The notes below the pieces were generated by a model that did not search any database, was not told where the DNA came from, and saw only the letters and a list, made by a program, of their open reading frames with translations. From contig MNCI01014464.1 in NCBI GenBank assembly GCA_015680685.1, positions 1 through 47,425 on the forward strand: a stretch of 47,425 bases of DNA, written 5' to 3'. The first letter of the stretch is position 1. Every line of letters starts with the position of its first letter. This document shows positions 36,877-47,425 of this stretch, piece by piece. Made by a program: the position numbers and the translations under genes. This stretch comes from Gnetum montanum (lineage: Eukaryota > Streptophyta > Gnetopsida > Gnetales > Gnetaceae).

Positions 36877-38430
36877 ATGTCTTCTTCACATAGGGCCAAG
36901 AATGCATTGCATCATGAAAATACTAGTAGGAGAAATGATAGGATATATACTAAAGAAAATATAAGGGAACAATCATAAGCAAGGATTTCATATGCTCATT
37001 TAGATCATTACTGCACTCAAAGACTATGTTCAACTAATGAAAAAAATCTTAGAGAAGATGGAGTAATTCTTAGAACAAGAAGGGCCTTAAGGCCTAGGAC
37101 CTCCTCTAAATCCAAAAGAGATACATCAAGGGACCAAAGGGAGAAATATAGTAGCCATGGTAATTATCCTAGTTCAACATCTTCCTCTTCATCTTCCACG
37201 TCTAGTTCTGATGAGGATGAACATTGGTATAGAAATAGAGATCAAGATGAAGATAGAAGTAGAAATAGATAAGATCATCAAAGTGAGAATAGATGAGATC
37301 ATCATAATCAAAAAATAAAAATAAAAGGCATCACCATGACATGTCTAATGATGATCGACCCTTGTAGGCTACTAGGAGCATTATTTAAATAACAAAGGCA
37401 ATTAGAATATCCCACCAACATCAAAGGGAAAGTTGCATCAAAATACTTGATATCAATAACATTTCTAAATATAAGGGTGGCTATAATTCTAACCCATAAT
37501 GTCATTTACAAGTCTTCTACAATGCCTGTGCCTTACAAAACATTGAGAGTGAGTGGCAAAAGCTTAACCTCTTTCGTAGGATACTAATAGAAGAAGCTGA
37601 AAGTTGGTATAGATCATTGGAGCCAAATTTAATCCACCAATGGTCCATAATACTTGATCCCTGTAATGAGAAATAGCTAACCTATGAGAGAATGTCCAAT
37701 TTAAGAAAAAAAATCCAAGGGTGGAATCAAGAAAATTATGGACCCTTGGATATGGCCTTGGATAGATACTATTCTCTCCTACATAGATGTCCAAGCCATG
37801 GGATTTCTCAAAAAGAGAAACTTCTCCACATCATAGATGAGATTTGTACCCCCAATGAGAAAGACCCTTGGGATCTATGCCTAAGAGTGATTATCTAAAT
37901 TAAAATTCCATCAAATACAAAGGCTAGTTGAACAGGTGGAAAAATAAGAAGGAGAGTTATGTAAAATGGAGAGTATTGAGGAATATAACCAGGACTCAAC
38001 TTTTGAAATAAGCGAAGTCCATATGTATGATAAGGAAAAAGAGGAAGCTCTTGATGAGTTGATTTCACAATAAACTTTGCCAATACAAAAGGTTATCGTT
38101 GAGATCAAAGTAAGGATAGATAAGATGTGAGAGTTGATGAATGAGAAAGGTACAACTTACTTGAAAATCATAGGGGAGAAGGTAGCGTAGAAAGAATCAA
38201 GTGATCAAATTAGAAGAGGAAAAAGACCAATGAAATAGGTAGGAATACTTATCAACAAAAAGGAAACATGGTGATAGTATAAGAGATTTCTAACTCAAAT
38301 ACAAAAGATGATGATGGATGTGACATCTACCAATACAACCATCTAAAGGACTATTGTCTAGTTATGTTACATCTACATGAATTTGGGGCTTTTTCTTTGA
38401 ATCCAAAGTTTATACAAAAGAAAATGCCTT
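36877..38430 (+). pseudogene. Copy B gag
   Basis: It opens at ATG 36877 with MSSSHRAKNALHH, then has a Ser-rich acidic and basic stretch (near 37150-37270) and a retrotransposon gag core near 37500-37900. That core includes ALQNIESEWQKLNLFRRILI and ESWYRSLEPNLIHQW, the pattern of small hydrophobic and Trp residues expected of plant gag. The same core is found in copy D at 44860-45240. Several stops and frameshifts break it. No CCHC zinc knuckle was seen. Confidence 0.65.
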
Positions 38431-39390
38431 GGAAATTACCTTACTCATAGGTAATTATAAACAGTCCTACCATAAACTATACTATTCTAGTGGGACTTCC
38501 TATTAGCCTCAACACTACTATCAACCACAATGGCAAAACCCGCAATCATGGGAGATGCCATCAACAAACCAACAATACCCTTATTGTCAACCAAACCTAT
38601 ATGACTACTATGTTCAAAAAATTATTTCTCCTAATGGTTCTACTTTCTCTACCTTGAATCACTACCATCACTCTTCCAAATATCATCAACCTATGGCATC
38701 TCCTATGGGATCACCATCGCAAGCCTTTTATCCTCCATGACATCCTTAATATTCTCATACTTTCCTCCATCATATGTCACCACCAACAACACATGAAGGA
38801 TTGGCATCACAGCATCAACAAAATAATGTCACCTGTGCTACAAACATACACATAAATGTTAATGTTAGTAGATATCAGAAAAAGTCTTAGAAATGTCCTT
38901 TCTTTAGTATAGTTTCCTCACATGGGCACAAAACTCATAGACCTACTAACTCATCAAAACTAGCACAAGTCCAACTAGGTGCAACACCCTTCCTCACCAA
39001 AATAATGTCTTCCAATCCTACACATGGGCCAACACCCATTACTACTCTAGTGTAAAACACAACATATGAACCTATCACTATGGAGAGACAAGCAATTCCA
39101 TGCATTACTATAGAAAAAGAAGGGTGCAGTTGTGGATCAATCTTCTAGAATGTCAACATAGTCATCACACCAGTCCACAACAAATGTGAAAAAAAATGTG
39201 TGCACAGGAGAGAGCAAGGGCCACTAAACCAAAAGACACCTAGTGGCCAACAACTAAGAACTTTCAATCATCTAAAACATGGATGGAAACATCTAAACCA
39301 CTTATTAACTCCTATTCTAAGAAAATGCCCCCAACTAAGAGCTCACAAAAGGAAATATTACACCAATAGAAAGAGGAACTAACAACTTAA
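38431..39390 (+). pseudogene. Copy B Pro/Gln/Tyr-rich gag extension
   Basis: Counterpart of the copy A frame at 18710-19582. The longest open piece is 38555-38740, with phrases such as QQYPYCQPN and HQPMASPMGSP; later parts lie in the same and neighbouring frames with stops. Function unknown. Confidence 0.6.
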
Positions 39391-40160
39391 ATGATAAAAA
39401 TTCACTTACCATCATTATTACATGGGATGATAACCGAAAAAATAAGCCAATAAGGATGGTAAGTGAGAAACCTCAAGTGTATGATCCAAGGGATTTAGGG
39501 TGCATTTTCTGAATGCTCGTCCATGAGTTTAGTCATGGGGAGAGGCCTTATCCTGGCTTAGGAATTAATAAGTGCTTTTTAACTTTTTTGTTTTCTACTT
39601 TTTTGTGGTTTATAATTTTGTTATACCTTTTTCTTTTATTAATACTTGTTCACATTCTTTAATATCTTCTCATTCTTTTATACTTTTTCATTTCTTAAAT
39701 TTTTCATAGTCTTTGATATTTTCTAATTCTCATATAATCTTTCATTCTTACTATCTTTGTAATTCTTGATATCTTTGCAATAAAACAAATCAAATAAGGC
39801 AAGATGTAGTCCCAACATAATGAATATTTTTCTATATTATTAATCATAAAGGACTAATTATCTATACAGTGAGACCACATCATCCATCCACCCATTCCAA
39901 TAATAAGAGGTTCATACAACAACCATTATGATATTCTTTTCATAATAAAACTTAGAATAAACATGTGGTCATTATGCCTAGATAGAAGAGTGAAGAACCA
40001 AGTGGGAATGTAAAGGGTATGACATCAAGGGGATTTGTGGACTCTCTTGGATTACTTCTATATGTTCTATCATGTTGCTAAGGTTGTATTAAATCCTTGT
40101 AGATCTAACAAAAAATGGGAGTGAGAGTAAAATAAGTGTTTCGTTACCATGTCATTAACA

Positions 40161-40400
40161 AGACATGTTACCCATACCTAAAGGTCATCCTCTAGTAAGG
40201 CTGACACAGATAAAAATAAAATAGCATAGAATAAATGTCTAGGGGTCCCATTGGAAAGACATGTTACCCATGCCTGAAGGTAGTTCTCTAGTAGGATTGA
40301 CATAGATAAAAATAAAAGAGCATAGAATAAATTTCTGAGAGTCCCACTAGAAAGCCATGTTACCCATGCTTGAAGGTAGGTAGCTTCTCAGAAATCTAAA
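40161..40400 (+). repeat. 96-bp tandem repeat in the copy B spacer, about 2.5 copies
   Basis: The phrase AGACATGTTACCCAT starts at 40161 and 40257, and as AGCCATGTTACCCAT at 40353, so the period is 96 bp. Copy A has one copy only. Tandem repeats in long untranslated regions are known in plant Tat/Ogre-type retroelements. Confidence 0.85.
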
Positions 40401-41421
40401 AAATAAAAAACAAGTGCAATTAATAACTCCTCCCTTGGATAATATTCCAAGTGGTAATACTCCTTGCAATAGTGATATTCTTATAGTTGTAACTTCAAGA
40501 GATGAAATAATTCAATGTCACTAGAACGTGGTCAGGACTTGGTTTGAATCTTGGACAAAAGGGCTAATGATTACTTTAACCACTAATAAAACACAAGAAT
40601 TCATTATGCCTATGGTAAAACACCTCATGTCCCAAGTTTAACAATCCCTTCTCTAATTCATCTCACCTCACTGTATAGTTAATCATAACTTGTGATTTTG
40701 TGTAATATAGCATTATTTTCCCAATCTAGCAATACTAACATGTGTGTTTGGCTAGACACGTATGTCCTACATTCAACTCCTTGAGTGCCTAAGGACACTT
40801 TAGGTGTGGTTATACAAGGGCACTAAGTGCTAGAGCCTACTTTGGGAAGGACCCACTTATATAACTCTTGTTTTTAGTAATTGGCAAGCAATTCCACATC
40901 ATCTTGTGCTTTCCAAAATAATTTAGACTTAATGAACTTTCCATAACATCTAATAATTTCTTTGTACATTAGAAATTCATTATCCATTTTGTATCCATAC
41001 TATAAACTTTCATCACTTGAGATTCCTTCTTCAAGAACTTTGAATGCCAAATTTTGAAAATTATGCATCATTAATGATCCAAGATCCTTTAGACAAGCCT
41101 CAAATCTTTCAGACATTCCATTTGACTCATTTTTTCCCTAAAAAAAGTTAATGAAAAATTTGAAATTTTTAACAATGACACCGTAGCTACAATGTCGTAT
41201 CTATGATGTATGATCTACGATGTTGCACATATAAAAATAGTATATATACACACAAGAATTGGTAAAATTCTTCACTTCCTCATTTTGCAACGAGAGAGTT
41301 TTTGTAGTTTTTTTTTCAGAACTCTTGCACACTAGGTTCCAAAGGCCATAACTTTATTCTCATAGCTCTGATTTCCAAAATTCTTAAATCATGTTGATCT
41401 CAGAGCATTCAACTTAGTCGT

Positions 41422-41433
41422 GGGGGGAGGGGG
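41422..41433 (+). other. Internal polypurine tract upstream of ORF2
   Basis: GGGGGGAGGGGG, with a counterpart GGGGGAAGGG in copy A near 20956. It lies about 440 bases before the ORF2 start and looks like a second, internal polypurine tract. Confidence 0.4.
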
Positions 41434-41529
41434 TGCATTGCGCAATATAAGTGAAAATTTGAAATTTTGACCCAAACATTCCTAACACCAAAAGATACTA
41501 TAAAGGGTAAGTACAAAGAGATAATAAGA

Positions 41530-41661
41530 ATCTTAAAGCTAATAGATCAAACTAAGGCTAGAAAGATTCAAATAATACTCCTAATAGACCATATAATCTT
41601 AAAATTAATAAATCAAACTAAGGCTAGAAAGATTCAGATAATACTCCTAATAGAGCATATA
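41530..41661 (+). repeat. 66-bp tandem duplication
   Basis: Two copies of a unit containing CAAACTAAGGCTAGAAAGAT, 66 bp apart and nearly identical. The multiple-of-three length lets a frame run through it, but the protein it gives matches nothing I recognise. Confidence 0.85.
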
Positions 41662-41875
41662 AACTATTTTAGGCCATAATAAGCAAGGAAAATGATAGAA
41701 GGTCATAAGCAACTAAAATATATAATACCTAAGGGGTTTTTTTTTTTGTAAATTTTTCTAACTATACTATCATAATATGACAAGAACTTGATTCAACCAA
41801 GGGTATTAGCAAGGTAGAAAAGTGCTAAGAATTGATAGGAACATGTTAATAATTTTAAACCCTTGTTTATTGAAA

Positions 41876-42230
41876 ATGGCCCCAAAGAGACCACCAGAAG
41901 GACCTTCACAATATGGAATCTGTAAAGACACAACTTCCAACATCTCCTTTCTAGCCTATACTAACCAGTAGTGAAGATTTGTACTTACAAGAAATGTACC
42001 AATTCTGGCAAAATAAACAAGTCAATGCAATGGTTAAAATTTAGGGAGTCTCTATGTCATACTTAGTAGAGGGACCAAATGGAAAAGAAGACAAGGATAA
42101 AAGAGGAAAAACTTTAGGTGCTTCTAAATAGATATTAATTCCAAAAGCCTAACAACAAAGGGAATAAGTTGATGAAAGGACCACCACCAACAAAAATACG
42201 AACTACATCGAGCCACCTTAAATTTTATTT
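41876..42230 (+). pseudogene. Copy B ORF2 remnant with large internal deletion
   Basis: The start (MAPKRPPEGPSQ) matches the start of copy A ORF2. A phrase near 41997-42040 matches copy A near 21655-21710. The sequence then jumps to the copy A C-terminal end (near 23965-24070) with the frame preserved: EEKL, stop, then KGNKLMKGPPP against KGKRLMEEPPP. About 2.3 kb of the coiled-coil and central part is missing. Confidence 0.65.
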
Positions 42231-42393
42231 TTTTTCTTGTAACTATGTCATTTTTTGTACACACCATTGTAGCACTCAAAGTTAGTTAGTAGTTAGACTT
42301 AGTCAATAATTCCATACCTTTCCAATATTTTGTAAAAAACTTGTTTCTTCTTTTGTTCACTTAAGGATGAGTTTTTATTCAGTCATGGTGGTA

Positions 42394-43330
42394 TGATAAA
42401 TCATGTTTTTGGTAAGATAAGATATCAAATCCCTAAAATCAGATATCAAATATTGGAGCACATGCTACATCATCTAATATTTGATATTGGAAGATGTGTG
42501 CCTACCTATAAATATAGCACTTAGGAGCACAATTCAAATAACTTTCATTCCATCCTTAGGTAGAGTCTTTCAGTTTGTTTTCATAGTTTTAGCAATAGAG
42601 TAAATGCCCGCAATGTGGTGTTGAATAATTGTATAGAATCTTTATTCAAGTGAAGTGTGCTTAGACACAGTTCAAGTACATAAAGATCGAGATTGCTTTT
42701 CATCATTACAACATCCATTTAGTTTTACTGTTTTACCTAGCACAGTTTTTTACTATTTTCTTAGTTTAATCATTTACATTTCCAAGTATTTTACTTTACT
42801 TGTTCATTAGTAAAACAATATGAATATGACTACTTTTGAGTGTTTAAGTGTAGTCGTTTGCTAATCCCAGTAGTGTTGTTGCTTAGTTCACCTAGTAGCA
42901 TAACGCTTGTTAACTCACTAATAGTTACACGAGCCCAAAGCATGTATGATAAGCTAGGACCGAATTCTCATCACTCTAGGACAAAGTAGATTTACATTAC
43001 TATCATTACTTAGAATTAGGACTAAATTTCATTCCGAATTATGTTTATCGCTAGGAGTAATCAAGGCCTAACAACATCAATTNGTCATTCCGAATTATGT
43101 TTCTCGCTAGGAGTAATCAAGGCCTAACAACATCAATTATCATAAGCCTCACTTTAAACTAAACCATATATGACAAAGCTACCACTTGTCCAAGTTGGAA
43201 GACAATGTCCTGCGATTAATGCTTAATGATCTAGATGCTACAGCTAGTTCCATCCATAGAATTTAACCAGATTATGCATGAACGCTTATGATTTGCATGG
43301 TTGGGCATAGGAGATACCTGTCACTCATCA
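42394..43330 (+). repeat. Copy B right LTR
   Basis: It starts TGATAAATCATG and ends CACTCATCA. TATAAATA is at 42507-42514. It is longer than the left LTR because of the false duplication around the N at 43083. Confidence 0.9.
43029..43137. other. Assembly artefact: duplicated contig ends around a single N (43083)
   Basis: The roughly 50 bases before the N (from CATTCCGAATTATGTTTATC) recur almost identically after it. Removing one copy brings the right LTR of copy B to about the 885 bp of the left LTR. Confidence 0.85.
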
Positions 43331-43685
43331 CCCAGTAACAGTTATCTGCTGAGGATATGTATGGAAAACCAAGCACATATACATATTATCACATGATAGA
43401 ATAGCTTTACATTTCCATTCTACTTAGAAATTGAAATTACATTTACCATTAGCATGTTTACACTTAGTGTTTTTAAGAGGTAACAACATCAATTTATCAT
43501 ATATCTCACTAAGAGTTAAACCATAATTTTTGCACCTTGCTAACTCTAAGTGTAAAGATAATGATCATGAACTTACTATCAACTCACTAGTATACTTAGA
43601 TTGTCCATCCACAAATTATGATCTAGTCGCACATGAACCCTTGTGACTTGTATGGTTAAGTGTTAGAATACCCTACCTCTCATCA
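43331..43685 (+). repeat. Copy D left LTR, second part
   Basis: Continues the LTR interrupted at 35859 and ends CTCTCATCA, like copies B and C. Confidence 0.8.
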
Positions 43686-43686
43686 T

Positions 43687-43704
43687 TAGTGTCATTGTTG
43701 GGAA
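43687..43704 (+). other. Copy D primer binding site, decayed
   Basis: TAGTGTCATTGTTGGGAA follows one base after the LTR. All of its differences from the plant tRNA-Asp primer site are transitions. Confidence 0.6.
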
Positions 43705-43825
43705 TGTGTTAATTTGTTAGTTAGTTGATTTTACATAGTTCATTGTATCAAATATCACAAAGTATATCTTTCATACTTAGAATGATTTTTAAAGTTTACA
43801 TACTCTTAAGCATCAAGCAAATTAA

Positions 43826-45700
43826 AATGGCTTCTACAACTAAAGTGAAATCTCCACCTATTATTAATCTTAATGAAAGTAATGATGGAGATTTATAATG
43901 AACAAGATTGGAATGCACTAATGCAAAAAAGAATCTCATATGCTCATATTAATCCTTATTATCTTGATTTCATATTCAATTTTCACCAAGATGAACAACT
44001 CAAGTGGAGAGACTTACAAGAAAATAAGGTCTTTCCATCCAAATGTTCAGCACCATCAATGCTTCAAGCAACCCCCATGAGATCAAATCTTGGCCATCTA
44101 AGATAAGGATATCAAGTTACCAAAAACATGACCAAGCCATATCATCCAACAAGGGCTCAAGCAAAAAGTGATGCTATTATGAAGAAAATATATAAATAAG
44201 AGAAAGGGAAGAGGACACCACATATGATTTTCCTTGAAGCAAAATAAGATGTTTCATTTAAAGCTGAAAAGTCCTATAAGACTCATAGATCTAATTCCTA
44301 GACACCAATAATATGCATTAAATATCCTATAAAAATAAAGCTATATTTAGCTATTGTAGAAACCCCTAGAAGAGATGAGAAGGAATTTAAACTTAGGAGG
44401 AATTTAAGGCCTAAAACTACTAATATTTCTTGAAGAGATGAATTAAGGACTCATAGAAGGAGAACTAGTCGACAGTTTTCTCTAACTTTCCCATCTTCTT
44501 CCTCATATTCATTAACAAATTGTAATAGGAGGGAATGAAAAGTAAGTGATCATGATAAGAAAAGAAGAGGAGATCATGTGTGACATTCACATAGAAGGAG
44601 ACATCCTAATGTAGAAGATGATGATGATGAAGGTAAAGATGAAATGATTAGACATAAAAGAAGGGAACATCATGACCATTGAAGGAGTCACCACTACAAT
44701 AGAGCCTACGAACTTAAAGATTGTGAAGACTTCATGTTAGCCATTCAGAGTAGGATTAATGTCAAAGAAGCAAAGTACATTTCTATCAAGCATTTAAGAA
44801 ATAATTGCATTAAGTAACTTGATATGAACAATATTTCAAATTTTCAAGATGAGTATGATGTAGATCCATAACATCACCTTCAAGCCTTCCATGATGCCTA
44901 TGCCCTAAAAAATATAGAGAATGATTGGTAGCAATTAAAGTTCTTTCTCAGAATACTCATCTAGAAAGCAAAGAGATAGTACCAACCTTAGAACCAAAAT
45001 TAATCCAAAGATAAAGTACCATGTTAGAGCTCTTTAATGATAAAATACCAAACTTATTCCAAAGTGTTAAACTTAAGAAAATAGATCCAAAAATGAAAGC
45101 AAAGGACACATGAATCCCTTGATGTAGCAATGGGAAAATACTAATTATTACATAGATACCTATGCCATGAAGTTTCTCAAAAAGAACAACTATGACATAT
45201 CATTGATTGGCTAAGGAACAAAACAAGAGAGACCCTTGGAGTACATCCCCAAAGTAGACTATTAAAGATGACAACTCATTAAATCTAAAGGTTACTAGAC
45301 TAGGTGATGAAAGAAGAGGGATAGTTATGTAAAAGAGAATTTGATAAAGAATTTAACAAGAATCTAGCTATTTGAAAAAGAGATGTAAGAATATATGATA
45401 TATAACAAGAAGAAACTTTAGAAGATGTAATCCAACGAAAGACTCTACTCATTCAGAAATTAGTCAATGATATCACAAAAAAGGTAGAGAAAATATGGAA
45501 CTCTATAGAAGAAACATTTATCATAGAACTAAAGATAGTAGAAGAGAAGACTAAACAAGCCTTTAACAAAAGTAAGAACAAGAAAAAGAAAAAGGATAAT
45601 GGACACAAAAGTTATATAAATAAGAGAAAAGTTGCAAGGAGAACTACCAACACAACCATAGTAGAAAATTACTACTAGGGTAGTTATTACATAAGAGGAT
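43826..45700 (+). pseudogene. Copy D gag
   Basis: It opens at ATG 43826 with MASTTKVKSPP and shifts frame within about 70 bases. A Ser-rich then Arg/His/Asp-rich stretch (44440-44700) and a core near 44860-45240 (HHLQAFHDAYALKNIENDW) parallel copy B. Many stops are present. It would have formed the virus-like particle shell. Confidence 0.65.
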
Positions 45701-45899
45701 ATCTCTTGTACAAGTGAGAAAAAAATCTAAGAAACATCTTTTCTTTAAGACAAGTCAAGAGAAGTGTTAAACAATAGGGAATTCATATAACCCTAATCCT
45801 TCCACAATATATCCTTAAGAGGGTACCATGCTTCTAACAACAAAAAAGAACTTAATCATTGTCATGCTTACATAGATATTAACACATTGGATAAAAGAA

Positions 45900-46358
45900 A
45901 AAGCACTTCTTAAGAAAATAATAGATCTAGGAAGTCCTTTAGTCTATCTCCAAATAGCAAGACATAGATCATGTAAGGCTCTTCTAGATTCTGGATCAAA
46001 AGTGAATCTTATCTCTCAAGATATCTACAAAGCCTAGAATCTACCTCCATTGAAGAAAAGAAACATTTGACTAGAGCTGGGTAACTAGTCTATTATCGTT
46101 TTACTTGGACAAGTGAAAGATGTGGTAACTACAATAAGTGGTTGGTCTTATCTTGCTGATTTTCTAGTTATCCATGTGGGGAAGAATAAAGGCGAATTTT
46201 TTATCATTATGGGAAAAGCATGCCTTAACATTATAGATGATAAGTTAGGAATTAGAGACTTATCCTTGGAAATTTGCAAGGAGGATGAAGCTAGAATCAT
46301 TTATAGGTGCAAAATTTTATGTCTCACATACAATGCTAATGGGTGCAATTGTGTGTAG
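45900..46358 (+). pseudogene. Copy D retroviral-type aspartic protease
   Basis: ALLDSGS with the catalytic Asp codon at 45987-45989, followed in the same frame by FFIIMGKACLN near 46197-46233, the expected position of the conserved ILGR-type flap-end motif. Three stops lie between 46030 and 46100. The family cuts the gag-pol polyprotein. Confidence 0.7.
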
Positions 46359-46789
46359 AAATTTTGGGCAATAAAATAAGATATCATTCTAGAATGCAAC
46401 AAATGTATTGAAGACATGTGTGTATAACATTATGTGTATGTAATAGCCACAAAACAAGAAGAAACCTAGTGGCTGATCAACAAAGAAGAATCAGAATTCA
46501 ACATATGCATGGAATTAGTTAACAAAATTACAAGTGACTATATTTTAAACACAAATGAACTAAAAAATATACAAAGATAACCTCCCTACAAAAATTTACA
46601 ACAAGATGAGGATATTGAATAGAGAAAATTAGAAATACCAACACAATTTGAACTAGAACTGCTAGAACTAAAAAGCCTTATAGAAGGTACTTGAATATGC
46701 TTTCCTTAATCACAAAAAGTGGGCAATTATAAATGCCAATTTCAATAAGAAACAAAAAAGAAAATTATTGGAAGTAGTAAACAAATGGC

Positions 46790-47425
46790 TAACTACATTC
46801 TCATGGTCTTATTATGAAATCATTAGTATCAATCCATGCATTTATCAACATCAAATCTACACTGATCTAACTATTAAAGCATGTTATCAACCTCAACAAA
46901 GATTGAACCTAAAGCTCAAAGAAGTTGTTAAGTAAAAATTAGAAAAGCTATTAAAAGTAAGGTTCATCTATCATGCCACAAATAATGACTGGATTAGCCC
47001 ATTAGTCATTATCCCAAAGAAGGATGATAAGTGAAGGGTCTATATAGATTTTCCATTGTTGAACATGACAACATTCAAAGACCATTTTCCTTTTCAATTT
47101 GTTGATCAAGTTATAGACACCATTGCAAGGCATAAATACTATAACTTTTTGAATGGATACACTAGATGCAATCAGATCCATATCATACTAGAAGATCAAG
47201 AGAAAATAATGTTCATCATCTCATGGGGAATGTTTGCATACAAGAAAATGTCGTTTGGAAAATTTAATGCTCCCATCATGGTCTAAAGACTTGTTCTTAC
47301 TCTTCTAGAAATATATGCATAATGGAGTCAAGGTATTTATGGATGATTTCTCTACATACAAGCTTGACTTAAAACAAGCTTTGGACCTCTTAGAGCAAGT
47401 TTTGAAATGACATATTAAGACAAAT
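46790..47425 (+). pseudogene. Copy D reverse transcriptase (Ty3/gypsy), partial
   Basis: In-frame phrases in order: QPQQRLNLKLKEVVK, WISPLVIIPKKDD, RVYIDFPLLN, KDHFPFQFVDQVIDTIA, YYNFLNGYTRCNQI, EDQEKIMF and FAYKKMSFGKFNAPI. After a frameshift between 47286 and 47331 comes VFMDDFSTY at 47330-47356, holding the catalytic Asp-Asp pair. This is the fingers and palm of a plant gypsy enzyme, close to the Athila/Tat type. Stops at 46936 and 47032 and the frameshift show it is inactive. The thumb, RNase H and integrase lie past the window end. Confidence 0.85.

Larger units (their letters stand above)
39391..41875. other. Copy B spacer between gag and ORF2
   Basis: Non-coding. It is partly conserved with the copy A spacer and contains the 96-bp tandem repeat, a G-rich purine tract at 41422-41433 and a 66-bp tandem duplication. 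The frame at 41467-41679 is just that duplication read through. Confidence 0.65.
35860..43330 (+). mobile_element. Copy B: non-autonomous Ty3/gypsy element nested in the LTR of copy D
   Basis: Both LTRs are nearly full length (35860-36744, 885 bp; 42394-43330, 937 bp including an assembly duplication). The flanks CCCAA (35855-35859) and CCCAG (43331-43335) look like a 5-bp target duplication with one change. The inside holds a primer site, gag, the Pro/Gln-rich extension, a spacer with a 96-bp tandem repeat, and a shrunken ORF2; no pol domain was seen. Having landed in D, it is the younger insertion. Confidence 0.85.
35376..47425 (+). mobile_element. Copy D: Ty3/gypsy element with gag-pol, left LTR split by copy B, runs off the window
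   Basis: The left LTR is 35376-35859 plus 43331-43685, about 834 bp once copy B is removed. It starts TGATGGAAATG and ends CTCTCATCA. Then come a tRNA-Asp-type primer site, gag, a protease motif and reverse transcriptase. All coding parts contain stops and frameshifts, so the copy is dead. The reverse transcriptase phrases resemble the plant Athila/Tat group. The right end lies outside the window. Copies A and B have related LTRs, so D is the type of element that could have mobilised them. Confidence 0.8.

Noticed and set aside
41467-41679. 70-residue repeat protein
   Set aside because: It is the 66-bp tandem duplication read in frame, inside a non-coding spacer.
1-47425. tRNA, rRNA or organelle DNA insertions
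   Set aside because: I scanned by eye for tRNA-like arms, conserved rRNA phrases and plastid genes and saw none. A tRNAscan or Infernal run would be needed to exclude degenerate copies.

Overview
The window reads as nuclear DNA from a plant with a large, transposon-filled genome. The gene has canonical GT-AG introns, the intergenic DNA is very AT-rich, and the retroelements are plant Ty3/gypsy types with a tRNA-Asp-like primer site. I infer a gymnosperm (probably a conifer) from the long, old, nested repeats, but no marker in the window proves this.

There is one convincing host gene. Between 457 and 4774 on the + strand lies a four-exon GH3 auxin-amido synthetase. All splice phases agree and the exons join to 612 codons with no stop or frameshift. 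A TATA box lies upstream and a poly(A) signal downstream. From 4.8 kb to the end I see no other host gene, and most ORFs there are chance frames.

From 6.1 to 17.5 kb the DNA is repeat debris. It holds a phased array of palindromic octamers (6351-6607), a C-rich strand-asymmetric tract (7318-7427), a palindromic minisatellite (7661-8042), a possible CACTA transposon end (9372), and a solo LTR with a perfect 5-bp target duplication (11809-12313). A foldback MITE-like element follows at 17515-17950.

From 18.2 kb onward four related Ty3/gypsy copies dominate. Copy A (18213-25127) is non-autonomous and carries a gag-like Pro/Gln/Tyr-rich frame, a long spacer and an unusual 933-codon accessory frame (ORF2). 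Copy C (31846 on) is one LTR plus a primer site. Copy D (35376 to beyond the window) carries gag, protease and reverse transcriptase. Copy B (35860-43330) is a relative of A inserted inside the left LTR of D. Between A and C is a second octamer array (28245-28523).

A theme runs through the repeats: their decay looks dominated by C-to-T and G-to-A transitions, as expected from deamination of methylated cytosine. It appears in the octamer arrays, the primer sites and the stop codons of ORF2. The most unusual candidates are ORF2 and the two 20-bp-phased octamer arrays.

Three places are assembly gaps: N run 20698-20831 and single Ns at 24621 and 43083. Each single N sits between duplicated contig ends.
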